A DNA stretch of 64,000 nt from CALJFL01 sp036961205 (GTDB lineage Bacteria > Pseudomonadota > Gammaproteobacteria > Pseudomonadales > Halieaceae). Below the pieces are notes generated by a model. It was given only the letters and a program-made list of their open reading frames with translations. It had not been told where the DNA came from and did no database searches. This document shows, one piece after another, positions 17,240 to 25,396 of the stretch (the stretch's first letter is position 1; each line of letters begins with the position of its first letter). Where the stretch lies: assembly GCA_036961205.1 (NCBI GenBank), contig JBALVI010000001.1, positions 496,001-560,000 of the forward strand, given 5' to 3'. Position numbers and translations under genes: made by a program.

Positions 17240-18553
17240 TCAGGCGGCCATCAGAGCTTCAATATCGTCGGCAGCTTTGACCAGATTTTCGGTCAGCACC
17301 TCACAGCCATCGGCAGTAACCGCGACATCGTCTTCTATCCTGATACCGATACCCCGCCATTTCGCCGCAACCTTACGATTATTGGGGGAGACATAAATAC
17401 CGGGCTCCACCGTCATTACCATGCCAGGCTCAAGCAGGCGCCACTGCCCACCAATCCGATAATCGCCGACATCATGTACATCCAATCCCAGCCAGTGGCC
17501 AGCCCGATGCATATAAAATTCCCTATAGGCTTCCTGTTTTATCAGAGTCGAAACACGACCTTTCAACAGCCCCAGTTTAACCAACCCCTGAGTGATTACT
17601 TTCACGGTGGCATCGTGAGACTGATTCCAGTGATTACCAGGGCGGATCTCGGCGATGCCAGCAAGCTGCGCCGCCAGTACTACGTCATATAGCGCCCTTT
17701 GGGCGGGCGAAAAGCGACCATTGACCGGAAATGTTCTGGTCACATCCGCTGCGTATCCCTGATATTCACAACCGGCATCAATCAATACCAGATCACCGTC
17801 CTTTAACCGCGCATTGTTTTCAATATAGTGGAGGACACAGCCGTTATCCCCCCCGCCCACAATACTCGGATAGGCGGGATGACGCGCTCCACTGCGAGCA
17901 AACTCATATTGCAATTCCGCTTCCAGGTGATACTCGTAAAGGCCGGAACGGCTGCAGCGCATGGCCTGTTCATGGGCCTTGCCAGTTATCTCTCCCGCCT
18001 TGCGCATCAGCCTGATCTCTGCCGCGCTTTTAAGCAGCCGCAAATCGTGCAACATGTGGTCGAGGTCAGTAAATTCACCTGGCGGCACAGCCCCGCTGGC
18101 CTCCTTACTGCGGATACTGTTCACCCAGGCCATAATTTGCTGATCGAAATCGGAGCTGCGACCCATGGAGTAATAAACCCGATCTCTGCCCTCGATAAGA
18201 CCGGGAAGAATGTCATCAATATCACTCAGCGGAAAAGCGTCGTCGGCGCCGTATTCAGCACACACACCCTCGGTGCCAGCGCGGTAACCATCCCAAAGTT
18301 CTGACATTGGATCTTTGTCGCGAGAAAACATGACAAATTGTCCGTAGCGGCGTCCGGGAATCAACACCAACACGGCATCGGGTTCCTGAAAGCCGCTCAG
18401 GTAATAAAAGTCACTGTCTTGCCGGAAAGGAAAATGCGTATCCCTACTGCGCATCTGTTCACGCGCCGCAGGTATTATCGCAATGCTGTTGGGTTCCATC
18501 AAAGCCATCAGGTTCTTCCGACGGCGGGCGTATTCGCTTTTGCTGATATTCAT
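17240..18553 (-). CDS. pepP: Xaa-Pro aminopeptidase P
   Basis: A 437-residue M24B metallopeptidase that removes N-terminal residues preceding proline. The N-terminal domain (about 1-170) is the AMP_N creatinase-like fold, starting YARRRKNLMALMEPNSIAII. The pita-bread catalytic domain carries the dinuclear metal ligands: D in LVLIDAGCEYQGYAADVTRT, H in GHWLGLDVHD, E in VMTVEPGIYV, and E in GIGIRIEDD. All are present. It is the first gene of pepP-ubiH-ubiI, 103 bases downstream of ygfB; that gap contains a GC-rich imperfect hairpin near 18618-18645. Confidence 0.96.
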   Translation of the reverse strand: MNISKSEYARRRKNLMALMEPNSIAIIPAAREQMRSRDTHFPFRQDSDFYYLSGFQEPDAVLVLIPGRRYGQFVMFSRDKDPMSELWDGYRAGTEGVCAEYGADDAFPLSDIDDILPGLIEGRDRVYYSMGRSSDFDQQIMAWVNSIRSKEASGAVPPGEFTDLDHMLHDLRLLKSAAEIRLMRKAGEITGKAHEQAMRCSRSGLYEYHLEAELQYEFARSGARHPAYPSIVGGGDNGCVLHYIENNARLKDGDLVLIDAGCEYQGYAADVTRTFPVNGRFSPAQRALYDVVLAAQLAGIAEIRPGNHWNQSHDATVKVITQGLVKLGLLKGRVSTLIKQEAYREFYMHRAGHWLGLDVHDVGDYRIGGQWRLLEPGMVMTVEPGIYVSPNNRKVAAKWRGIGIRIEDDVAVTADGCEVLTENLVKAADDIEALMAA

Positions 18554-18656
18554 AACCAGTGTTTAACGTCTCGTTGTCGGGGTCCGCAAAAGATTATCAC
18601 AGGGTACCGATGTGGGTGTCCCGGGCCCGCGTGGGCCGGGGCCGCTGCAGTTGGCA

Positions 18657-19250
18657 CTAGTGCAGGCGATCTGCTTCGATTTCCTGATTCTCGTCTATGC
18701 GCGCATCCATGAACACATTCAGAGCGGCAAATCGCACATATTCAATTATCTCAGCGTAGCTGGTCTCTAATTCTTCTTCGCTGGCATCGTCATCAAGACT
18801 GGCCTGAGCGATGTTGCCAAAGTCGCGCAGGGCCTCGGCGCTATCGGCAGGCACCTCTGCGCCAGTTGCTTTAGCAGCCAGCTTGCCCTGCCCAAAGCCC
18901 GAAACGAAACCACGACACCAGTCCGCAAGGGCCTCGGTGCGCACAGCGATTTCGACTTCGTCATCTGGTAACAGGGGATGAAAGTCGAATTCCTCGTCAT
19001 CCAGAGCCGCCCTCGTGACGCTATAAAGTTGCAAGGCGCGTTCGGCCAGTTCCCCGTGCAGATCAACCTCCAGTGCGGACCAAAGTCCAGCCAAGCCCTC
19101 CTCACCACCGGCAGTCTGCCCTGCGCCCAGTAAGCCCGTTAGGCAGCCGTGGATTTCCGAGGGAGATACGGACAAACCCTGCTCCAGCAGCTGATTGGCC
19201 ATTTCATCAAAATCGAAAACCTGTGTTTCACCCGGTCGATCATCAAACAT
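18657..19250 (-). CDS. ygfB: UPF0149/YgfB family protein
   Basis: A 197-residue acidic, mostly helical cytoplasmic protein of the YecA/YgfB family. The family core is visible in SPSEIHGCLTGLLGAG (near 28-43) and DWCRGFVSGFGQGKL (near 112). It has no catalytic motif. In Pseudomonas aeruginosa YgfB modulates beta-lactamase expression; whether that applies here is unknown. Its position just before pepP is conserved in E. coli and Pseudomonas. The ATG at 19250 has AGGAATT upstream. It is divergent from the zapB-like/zapA pair. Confidence 0.88.
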   Translation of the reverse strand: MFDDRPGETQVFDFDEMANQLLEQGLSVSPSEIHGCLTGLLGAGQTAGGEEGLAGLWSALEVDLHGELAERALQLYSVTRAALDDEEFDFHPLLPDDEVEIAVRTEALADWCRGFVSGFGQGKLAAKATGAEVPADSAEALRDFGNIAQASLDDDASEEELETSYAEIIEYVRFAALNVFMDARIDENQEIEADRLH

Positions 19251-19354
19251 AGTAATTCCTAATATTTCGTAACACTGCCTTATGGCCCCGACGAACTTCT
19301 ACCAAAGGCTGCAAAAGACGTGGCAGGCTATTGATATTTAAACCTTTTATGCCG

Positions 19355-19383
19355 TTGACCTCTGGTTCCGCCGGCTCTATAGT
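19355..19383 (+). promoter_or_regulatory. Sigma-70 promoter for the zapB-like/zapA genes
   Basis: TTGACC (19355-19360) and TATAGT (19378-19383) are separated by exactly 17 bases and lie 36 bases before the ATG at 19420. This is one of the best consensus promoters in the window. It would drive the zapB-like and zapA genes and possibly read into the 6S RNA. Confidence 0.6.
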
Positions 19384-19419
19384 ATTGTCCATCACTGAAC
19401 CGACCCCAGTATACAGTCA

Positions 19420-19620
19420 ATGGCAGACTCTCCGCTTACAGCCCTAGAAGGCAAAATCGATGAACTCATTGCCTTGTGCACAGAGCTCAATCGTGAAAAT
19501 CAGCAATTAAAAGCTGACAGTGCTGGCTGGTACCGGGAAAAGCGTGAGCTAATTGACCAGAACGAGATGGCCCGCACCAAAGTCACGGCCATGATAGACC
19601 GACTGCGGTCATCGGAGTGA
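19420..19620 (+). CDS. Small coiled-coil division protein (ZapB-like, TIGR02449 type)
   Basis: A 66-residue protein that is almost entirely one coiled coil: LEGKIDELIALCTELNRENQ then QLKADSAGWYREKRELI. Proteins of this size and pattern directly upstream of zapA are annotated as ZapB-like cell-division proteins; the functional link to ZapA and the Z-ring is inferred from position. Its stop overlaps the zapA start as GTGA, so the two are translationally coupled. Confidence 0.8.
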   Translation: MADSPLTALEGKIDELIALCTELNRENQQLKADSAGWYREKRELIDQNEMARTKVTAMIDRLRSSE

Positions 19621-19955
19621 GCACCGTGAGCCAACCCAATACCGTCACAGTTAATATTTTAGGTAAAGATTACCAAGTGGCCTGCCCGGAAGAGCAACAG
19701 GCAGAGCTAGTGGTTTCAGCCAAGTATCTGGACAAGCAAATGCGCTCCATTCGCGATACTGGCAAGGTCATCGGGCTGGAACGCATATCTGTAATGGCAG
19801 CACTAAATATCAGCTATGAGTTGCTCCAGGCCGCGGATCAAGGTGGTCAGGCCACTTTAGATCTTCCCGATAATAGTGACCTGAGCGCCTACAACGGCCT
19901 CAATCAAAAGATTGACGATGCCCTCTACAAATTGAAGCAGTTGGAAATCAACTAG
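19617..19955 (+). CDS. zapA: Cell division protein ZapA
   Basis: A 112-residue ZapA, which cross-links FtsZ filaments at midcell. The N-terminal beta-sheet head is TVTVNILGKDYQVACPEEQQ, followed by AKYLDKQMRSIRDTGKVIGL and the C-terminal coiled coil that makes the dimer/tetramer. The GTG start at 19617 overlaps the preceding stop; a second GTG at 19626 is also possible. The zapA-6S RNA-fau order is conserved across gammaproteobacteria and supports the call. Confidence 0.95.
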   Translation: MSTVSQPNTVTVNILGKDYQVACPEEQQAELVVSAKYLDKQMRSIRDTGKVIGLERISVMAALNISYELLQAADQGGQATLDLPDNSDLSAYNGLNQKIDDALYKLKQLEIN

Positions 19956-20023
19956 CCACCCCTCTCAGCCACATTTTATTCAACAAATCGTGATACTGCA
20001 GCCAACTACGTTATACTTCACGG

Positions 20024-20206
20024 GGATCCCTGGTGTATGCGCTAGGCAGACAGTCCTCGAGCCGATAAATTTGTAACTGGAGGTTTCTTGTTGCTGTTGG
20101 TGTGCAAGTCCGGTTCGGCCGGGAAGCCTGATACAGTACGGAGACCGCCGCCTTGAACCATCGGGTTCAAGGACAGTTTTGCCAGCGGTACGCCGGGAAT
20201 CCTTCT
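20024..20206 (+). ncRNA. ssrS: 6S RNA
   Basis: About 183 bases between zapA and fau, the classic ssrS position. The closing stem pairs GGATCCCTGGTGTATGCGC at the 5' end with GCGGTACGCCGGGAATCC at the 3' end. Internal landmarks shared with E. coli 6S RNA are CAGTCC-CGAGCCGATA, GTCCGGTTCGGCCGGGAAGCC, and the hairpin CTTGAACC-GGGTTCAAG. The large central bulge mimics an open promoter, letting 6S RNA sequester sigma-70 RNA polymerase in stationary phase. A TATACT -10 element at 20012-20017 sets the start near 20024. The 3' end is followed by a TTCTTTT tract. The ends are estimated from the stem. Confidence 0.9.
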
Positions 20207-20220
20207 TTTAAAGATGCCTT

Positions 20221-20796
20221 GTGATGAACTCTTCTGAACAACGCAAGACAGCCCTGCGCAAGCAGTTGAGAGCCAGGCGACTGGCGCTCTCGCCCGCCCA
20301 GCAACAATCCTGTGCCGAAACCGTTGCCAGTCACCTCAGCAAGGCCCCCTTTTGGCAACAAGCGCAACGCCTGGCCGTATATTTTGCTGCGGATGGAGAG
20401 TTGGACCCCACAGCCTTGGTAAGCCTGGCGCGGATTGCCGGGAAGTCCGTGTATTTGCCGGCGATAATGCCAAACAAGCGGCTAGAGTTTCGACTCTGGG
20501 AACCCGGTACTGAATTACGAGATAATCATTTTGGCATCCCGGAGCCCCGATCAGACGGCATAGCCCATAAGACACCCGATCTCATTTGCCTGCCACTGGT
20601 GGGCTGGAACAAGCGCGGTACACGTCTGGGTATGGGGGGTGGATATTATGATCGATACTTGCAACATGCCGGGACCACCACAACGGTAGGGCTGGCCTAT
20701 GCCTTACAGGAATCGGAACAGCTACCGCAGGACAATTGGGATGTGGCGTTGGATTTTGTGGTAACTGAAGAAGCGCTAATCAGCTGTGGTAGCTGA
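20221..20796 (+). CDS. fau: 5-formyltetrahydrofolate cyclo-ligase
   Basis: A 191-residue enzyme that converts 5-formyl-THF to 5,10-methenyl-THF with ATP. The N-terminal RKQLRARRLALSPAQQQ and the C-terminal ATP/Mg motif GMGGGYYDRYLQ (near 140) are diagnostic. VYLPAIMPNKRLEFRLW and LICLPLVGWNKRGTRLGMG fit the substrate site. It starts about 15 bases after 6S RNA, and in E. coli fau (ygfA) is transcribed with ssrS. The start is GTG at 20221 or the adjacent ATG at 20224; neither has an evident Shine-Dalgarno, so it may be poorly translated. Confidence 0.94.
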   Translation: MMNSSEQRKTALRKQLRARRLALSPAQQQSCAETVASHLSKAPFWQQAQRLAVYFAADGELDPTALVSLARIAGKSVYLPAIMPNKRLEFRLWEPGTELRDNHFGIPEPRSDGIAHKTPDLICLPLVGWNKRGTRLGMGGGYYDRYLQHAGTTTTVGLAYALQESEQLPQDNWDVALDFVVTEEALISCGS

Positions 20797-20807
20797 TTGG
20801 TGAGTAC

Positions 20808-20954
20808 TTACTCTTGGACGATTACCCCAGCCTGAAGCGCTGACGCCGGTGCCGCAACAGAATTACTGGCGGTGGTTGGTAACATCAGGGTTAACAACAC
20901 TCCGAGGCCAAATACGGCCATCAAAACAAGTAGAAAATCGGGCTTACGTTTCAC
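20808..20954 (-). CDS. Small single-pass membrane protein (unrecognised)
   Basis: A 48-codon frame in the gap between fau and ilvA. It starts at a GTG with GAGAGA nine to fourteen bases upstream. The product reads MKRKPDF, then a strongly hydrophobic helix LLVLMAVFGLGVLLTLML (residues 8-25), then a small Ala/Ser/Thr/Val-rich tail ending VIVQE. A positive N-terminus followed by one helix predicts an N-in single-pass or signal-anchor protein. I do not recognise the family. The frame stays open for another 90 bases upstream without an ATG. Support comes only from start context and composition. Confidence 0.45.
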   Translation of the reverse strand: MKRKPDFLLVLMAVFGLGVLLTLMLPTTASNSVAAPASALQAGVIVQE

Positions 20955-21112
20955 TGGGGTCTGTCTCTCATGCTGCTTTAGGGTTAATCCTTCTAAGAGG
21001 TCATACCCAAATTTTCTATTTCGGGCACATTTGCGAAGTGACCGCTTATTACTCTGCTTTTTCGCGAGTCTACACTAGCGTATACCGAAAGAAAAGCCCG
21101 CATCCCGCATGT

Positions 21113-22642
21113 TTACTGGGCCCCGTCGCCCAGATAAAGTTGGTAAGCGCGGTTGTCAGACTCATCCCAGTAGGGATAGCCTACCTTGTCGAGAACCTTA
21201 TTGACCTCGCGACGCTCACTCTTGGAAGCCTGCACGCCGACCAAAATCCGGCCATAGGCAGCGCCGTGGTTTCGATAGTGAAACATGGATATATTCCAAC
21301 GCTGCCCCATGCCAGAAAGGAATTTCAGCAGAGCACCGGGGCGCTCGGGAAACTGCACCCGGTAAACCGACTCCGCAATCTGCTCATCAGCTCGCTTGCC
21401 ACCCACCATGTAGCGAACATGTAGCTTCGCTGTTTCATTATCGGTCAGGTCCTCGGTCTGGTAGCCCTGCGTATCAAGGTCGGCAAGTAATTCCGCAAGG
21501 TCCTCACCGCCCGGTGTTACCGAGACGCCGACGAAAATTCGCGCCGCCTCACTGCCTGCGTAGCGATAATTGAATTCGGTGATATTGCGGCGACCCAGGG
21601 CGCCGCAGAACTTCTTGAAACTACCTGGACGCTCAGGAATAGTGACACTGATCACCGCCTCCCGCTGTTCGCCGATTTCTGTACGCTCGGAGATGTAGCG
21701 CAGGCGATCAAAATTAGTGTTCGCGCCACTGACAATTGCCAGTAGCTGCTGGTCTTTGACACCGGTTCTTTCAACATATTTCTTCAAGCCTGCCAGTGCC
21801 AAGGCACCCGCCGGCTCTGCAATGCTTCGAGTGTCCTCAAATATATCCTTGATGGCGGCACACATTTCATCAGTTGAGGCCGTTATTACCTCATCGACCG
21901 TCTCACGGATAACCCGAAAAGTCTCTTTGCCCACCTGCGCAACAGCGCAGCCATCGGCGAACAGGCCTACTTCAGGCAACTTAGCCCTGCGACCTTTGTC
22001 TAGCGCAAGTTTCAAACAGGCAGCGTCTTCTGGCTCCACCCCGATAATACGGGTGTTGGGCCAAACATAGCGTACATAAGCGGCCACGCCAGCCAACAAG
22101 CCACCGCCGCCTACCGGTACAAAAATAGCATCCAGCGGTCCCTGGTGCTGACGCACAATCTCCATACCCACCGTACCCTGCCCGGCAATGACATCGGGAT
22201 CATCGAACGGATGGACGAAAACCATGTTCTTTTCTACGACAAGCTTTTGGGCATGCTCTGAAGCTTCCTCGAAGGAATCGCCGTGCAGCACCGTTTTTGC
22301 GCCACGGTTGCGCACCGCATCGATTTTAATCTGCGGGGTTGTACGCGGCATCACAATCGTCGCACTGACACCCATGTGCTGCGCGGCCATCGCCAGCCCC
22401 TGCGCGTGATTGCCGGCCGATGCCGCCACCACACCACGATCGCGTTGCTCCTGGGTGAGCTTGGACATTTTGTTGTAGGCGCCACGCAACTTAAAAGAGA
22501 AAATCGGCTGTAAGTCTTCGCGCTTTAACCAGACCTGATTGCCCAGCCTGCGAGACATCAAATAAGCCTCATCCACAGGGGTTTCCCGGGCGACATCATA
22601 GACCCGCGCATCGAGAATGCGTTTTATATAGGACTGCGGCAT
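21113..22642 (-). CDS. ilvA: Threonine ammonia-lyase, biosynthetic
   Basis: About 509 residues. The PLP-dependent catalytic domain (1-330) carries the Schiff-base lysine K51 in PIFSFKLRGAYNKM and the PLP phosphate loop GGGGLLAGVAAY. Two ACT-like regulatory domains follow (starting near 330 at AVISVTIPERPGSFKKFC and near 425 at YRVQFPERPGALLKFL), as in the isoleucine-inhibited long form. It deaminates threonine to 2-oxobutyrate, the first step of isoleucine synthesis. The ATG at 22642 (MPQSYIKRIL) matches homologues; the frame extends to 22678. It is divergent from rpiA, as in Pseudomonas. Confidence 0.96.
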   Translation of the reverse strand: MPQSYIKRILDARVYDVARETPVDEAYLMSRRLGNQVWLKREDLQPIFSFKLRGAYNKMSKLTQEQRDRGVVAASAGNHAQGLAMAAQHMGVSATIVMPRTTPQIKIDAVRNRGAKTVLHGDSFEEASEHAQKLVVEKNMVFVHPFDDPDVIAGQGTVGMEIVRQHQGPLDAIFVPVGGGGLLAGVAAYVRYVWPNTRIIGVEPEDAACLKLALDKGRRAKLPEVGLFADGCAVAQVGKETFRVIRETVDEVITASTDEMCAAIKDIFEDTRSIAEPAGALALAGLKKYVERTGVKDQQLLAIVSGANTNFDRLRYISERTEIGEQREAVISVTIPERPGSFKKFCGALGRRNITEFNYRYAGSEAARIFVGVSVTPGGEDLAELLADLDTQGYQTEDLTDNETAKLHVRYMVGGKRADEQIAESVYRVQFPERPGALLKFLSGMGQRWNISMFHYRNHGAAYGRILVGVQASKSERREVNKVLDKVGYPYWDESDNRAYQLYLGDGAQ

Positions 22643-22820
22643 AGGCCTGTCCAAACCATTTTTGTGAGCAACGGGCAATGGTAATAGACGGGGGAGCCAT
22701 TTACAGCCCTGATGGTGCAGGGATTTCGGTATTATTCGTGATCACTTCAAATCCCTGCCCTATAATAGTGGCCGCCCCCCACCACAGCGCTAACTACCGC
22801 ACTACACAAGGACTCCAGAC

Positions 22821-23495
22821 ATGACCCAGGACGAACTAAAGCAGGCCGTCGCCGATGCAGCACTGGCCTACATTCGGCCCCATATTGAAAAAGATACTGT
22901 CCTGGGTATCGGTACCGGTTCAACCGCCAATCTCTTTATCGATAGCCTGGCCCCCCTTAGCGGCCTGCTCAACGCCACCGTCGCCAGCTCCGAGGTCTCG
23001 GCAGATCGCTTGCGCAGTCATGGCATCCCGGTTTATGACCTGAACGCGGTCGATCAGGTGGATTTTTATGTCGATGGCGCCGACGAAGCTAATTCGGCTC
23101 TGCAGCTTATTAAAGGAGGAGGCGCAGCGCTGACTCGCGAGAAAATTGTGGCGGCGGTCGCCAGAGAATTTATCTGTATTGCCGATGGCAGTAAGTTAGT
23201 ACACACGCTAGGCGCTTTTCCACTGCCGGTGGAAGTGATTCCCATGGCCAGGGGCCACGTAGCGAGGGAGTTGGTGAAACTGGGCGGCGACCCGGTCTAT
23301 CGTGAAGGTGTGGTCACCGACAACGGCAATATCATTATTGATGTCTACAATTTCCCTATTCCCGAGCCGTTCGCGACCGAGGCGAAGATCAACGGGATTA
23401 CCGGAGTGGTTACCAATGGCCTGTTCGCACTAAGACCCGCCGATCTGTTGCTGCTGGGCACTCCTGATGGGGTGCAGACGTTACGTGCAAAATAG
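22821..23495 (+). CDS. rpiA: Ribose-5-phosphate isomerase A
   Basis: A 224-residue RpiA interconverting ribose-5-phosphate and ribulose-5-phosphate in the pentose phosphate pathway. Signatures are VLGIGTGSTANLFIDSL (phosphate loop, near 28), DFYVDGADEA with its catalytic aspartates (near 78), and LIKGGGAALTREKIVA with the catalytic glutamate. Length is standard. A perfect TATAAT lies at 22761-22766 in the divergent gap with ilvA, but no convincing -35 pairs with it. The gene converges on the D2HGDH gene across a 383-base gap that holds two large hairpins. Confidence 0.97.
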   Translation: MTQDELKQAVADAALAYIRPHIEKDTVLGIGTGSTANLFIDSLAPLSGLLNATVASSEVSADRLRSHGIPVYDLNAVDQVDFYVDGADEANSALQLIKGGGAALTREKIVAAVAREFICIADGSKLVHTLGAFPLPVEVIPMARGHVARELVKLGGDPVYREGVVTDNGNIIIDVYNFPIPEPFATEAKINGITGVVTNGLFALRPADLLLLGTPDGVQTLRAK

Positions 23496-23590
23496 CGGCC
23501 CTGCTGAGGTTCCTTGCAGGTTAGCGGCGTAGCTGCGCATTTTGCAAAGGCTTGACTTCAGTATGCCTCTGGAGATTGATATTGGCCGCC

Positions 23591-23665
23591 GGGGACGGAC
23601 GAAGACAGCCTTTTTAGTCGCTCCACGATATTCGCTTGGTAAAAAGGCTGTCTTCGTCCGTCCCC
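23591..23665. repeat. 75-bp hairpin element A (25-bp arms, 25-nt core)
   Basis: A perfect 25-bp inverted repeat: the left arm is 23591-23615 (GGGGACGGACGAAGACAGCC, then five T) and the right arm is 23641-23665. The 25-nt centre at 23616-23640 begins AGTCGCTCCACG and ends ATTCGCTTGGT. That centre reappears, inverted and with two changes, in element B 97 bases downstream, while the arms do not. There is no long T-tract outside the stem, so this is not an ordinary intrinsic terminator. Location: between the convergent 3' ends of rpiA and the D2HGDH gene. Confidence 0.9.
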
Positions 23666-23762
23666 TACCATCGCAGTGTTCTGATAAGACAGGTCGATTT
23701 CAGGGAAGTTGTCTTAAAACTCTTTATCGAATACTACGATCGAGCAGAATGGCACCAACCTA

Positions 23763-23837
23763 GGCCATGAGCGCGATAGTGTTTCTCACCAAGCGAATCC
23801 CGTGGAGCGACTGAGAAACACTATCGCGCTCATGGCC
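23763..23837. repeat. 75-bp hairpin element B (25-bp arms, 25-nt core)
   Basis: A perfect 25-bp inverted repeat: the left arm is 23763-23787 (GGCCATGAGCGCGATAGTGT, then TTCTC) and the right arm is 23813-23837. The core at 23788-23812 begins ACCAAGCGAAT and ends CGTGGAGCGACT. Its reverse complement equals the core of element A except at two adjacent positions. The arms share no similarity with those of element A. The rest of the 383-base gap (23496-23590, 23666-23762, 23838-23878) holds nothing I recognise. Confidence 0.9.
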
Positions 23838-23878
23838 GGCAGAATACAAAGATGTCCAAAGATCACTACGGATACGAG

Positions 23879-25279
23879 TTACGCATCAAATATTTTCCCC
23901 GGGTTCATAATTCCCGCCGGATCAAACAACCGCTTAATCTGACGCATAAGTTCGATCTCGGACTCCGAGCGGCTGTACTTCAGGTAGTCTTTTTTCAACA
24001 GACCTACCCCGTGCTCCGCTGAAACACTGCCGCCATAACGTTGAACAATTTCGAAAACCCATTTACTCACCGCCCCACAGCGTTGCTGAAACTCCTCCAT
24101 GGGCAGATCTTCGGGCTTAAGTACGTTCAAGTGCACATTGCCGTCGCCAATGTGGCCAAACCAGACTATTTCGAACTCCGGATACTCTTTGCTCACCACC
24201 GCCTCGACCTCGGCAAGAAATGCCGGCACCGCAGAGATTACCGTTGAGATATCGTTCTTGTAAGGAGTCCACTGGGATATGGTCTCCGAAATATCCTCAC
24301 GCAAGCGCCACAGGGATTTAGCCTGAGCAACGCTCTGGCTCACCACGCCATCCACCACCCAGCCCTGCTCGACACAATGTTCGAAGAGCGTCATCGCTGT
24401 ATCCATGTCGGCGCCTGAAAGCTGTTCGAATTCGATCAAAGCGTAGTAGGACGCAGGCGTTTCAAAGGGCCGCTGGAGACCCTGGTGCGCCACTACTTTT
24501 TGCAAAGCCAGCTCGTCGAAGAACTCGAAGGCAGACAGGTCCATGGCGCCCTGATAAGCGGTGAGAACCTGCATAATTGCTGCCATATCTGGCACGCCCA
24601 GCACCAGCACCGCCAGATCACGCGGCGGTCTGGTCAACCGCATCGTCGCCTCAACGACAATGCCGAGGGTGCCCTCTGCGCCTATGTAAAGATGGCGAAA
24701 ATCGTAGCCGGCATTGTTTTTCATTAGGCCGCGGTTCAAGTCAAGCAGCTCGCCGGTACCGGTGACTACCTTCAGCCCCGCAACCCAGTCGCGGGTCATG
24801 CCGTGACGGATGACCTTAATGCCACCGGCATTGGTGGAAATGTTACCGCCTATCTGGCTGGAGCCACTGGACGCAAAATCCACCGGGTAATACAGGTCCT
24901 GGGCCTCGGCAAATTGCTGCAGCTGCTCGGTGATCACCCCGGCGCCACAGCGGACCGAACGATCGACCGGATTGAAGTCGCTGATCACATTCATCCGATC
25001 CAATGCCACCACCAACTCACCATTACGCGCCACGGCGCCAGCACTCAGCCCACTACGCCCTCCGGAAGGAACAATGGCCAACTGATGTTCGATTGCAATC
25101 TTCACCAGACTTTGCACCTGCTCGATCGAGTCGGGCAACACCACAGCGCAGGGCGCGGGCTGATACACCCGAGTCCAGTCACACCCGTAGCGCTGTAACG
25201 CATCCGGGTCGGTGAGCACTCTGTCAGTGCCCACAACAGCTGCCAATGCAGCGTGGATTTGACGGTTAATAACGCTCAA
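23879..25279 (-). CDS. FAD-linked D-2-hydroxyglutarate dehydrogenase (GlcD/DLD family)
   Basis: About 466 residues. The PCMH-type FAD-binding domain (about 35-215) contains VPSGGRSGLSAGAVA and SSGSSQIGGNISTNAGGIKV. The C-terminal FAD-oxidase domain ends in GGSVSAEHGVGLLKKDYL with its metal/substrate residues, and HIGDGNVHLNVL near 380 supplies the metal-binding histidines. The start is TTG at 25279, preceded by GGAGG seven bases upstream; this gives the expected length, although the frame extends to 25405. The divergent partner is serA. In Pseudomonas this dehydrogenase re-oxidises D-2-hydroxyglutarate made by SerA, which pulls serine synthesis forward. The substrate call rests on that context; D-lactate or glycolate oxidation are alternatives. 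Confidence 0.85.
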   Translation of the reverse strand: MSVINRQIHAALAAVVGTDRVLTDPDALQRYGCDWTRVYQPAPCAVVLPDSIEQVQSLVKIAIEHQLAIVPSGGRSGLSAGAVARNGELVVALDRMNVISDFNPVDRSVRCGAGVITEQLQQFAEAQDLYYPVDFASSGSSQIGGNISTNAGGIKVIRHGMTRDWVAGLKVVTGTGELLDLNRGLMKNNAGYDFRHLYIGAEGTLGIVVEATMRLTRPPRDLAVLVLGVPDMAAIMQVLTAYQGAMDLSAFEFFDELALQKVVAHQGLQRPFETPASYYALIEFEQLSGADMDTAMTLFEHCVEQGWVVDGVVSQSVAQAKSLWRLREDISETISQWTPYKNDISTVISAVPAFLAEVEAVVSKEYPEFEIVWFGHIGDGNVHLNVLKPEDLPMEEFQQRCGAVSKWVFEIVQRYGGSVSAEHGVGLLKKDYLKYSRSESEIELMRQIKRLFDPAGIMNPGKIFDA

Positions 25280-25396
25280 TTCTGAACCTCCGGTAATTTT
25301 CACAGTGAGCTGAATCAGGGGGCGAGTATGGTAACATGCGCGCCCTCTCAAACCCCCTAGATAAGCTGATCCGCACCTTCTTTGGAGACCTTCGGT

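Noticed and set aside
18610..18650. GC-rich imperfect hairpin between ygfB and pepP.
   Set aside because: The stem pairs only partly and is not followed by a T-run; left out as a terminator.
20849..21424. A 191-codon open frame on the + strand across the ilvA 3' end.
   Set aside because: Its second half is the antisense of the ilvA ACT domain, the sequence shows no family features, and the small leftward gene at 20808-20954 explains the gap better.
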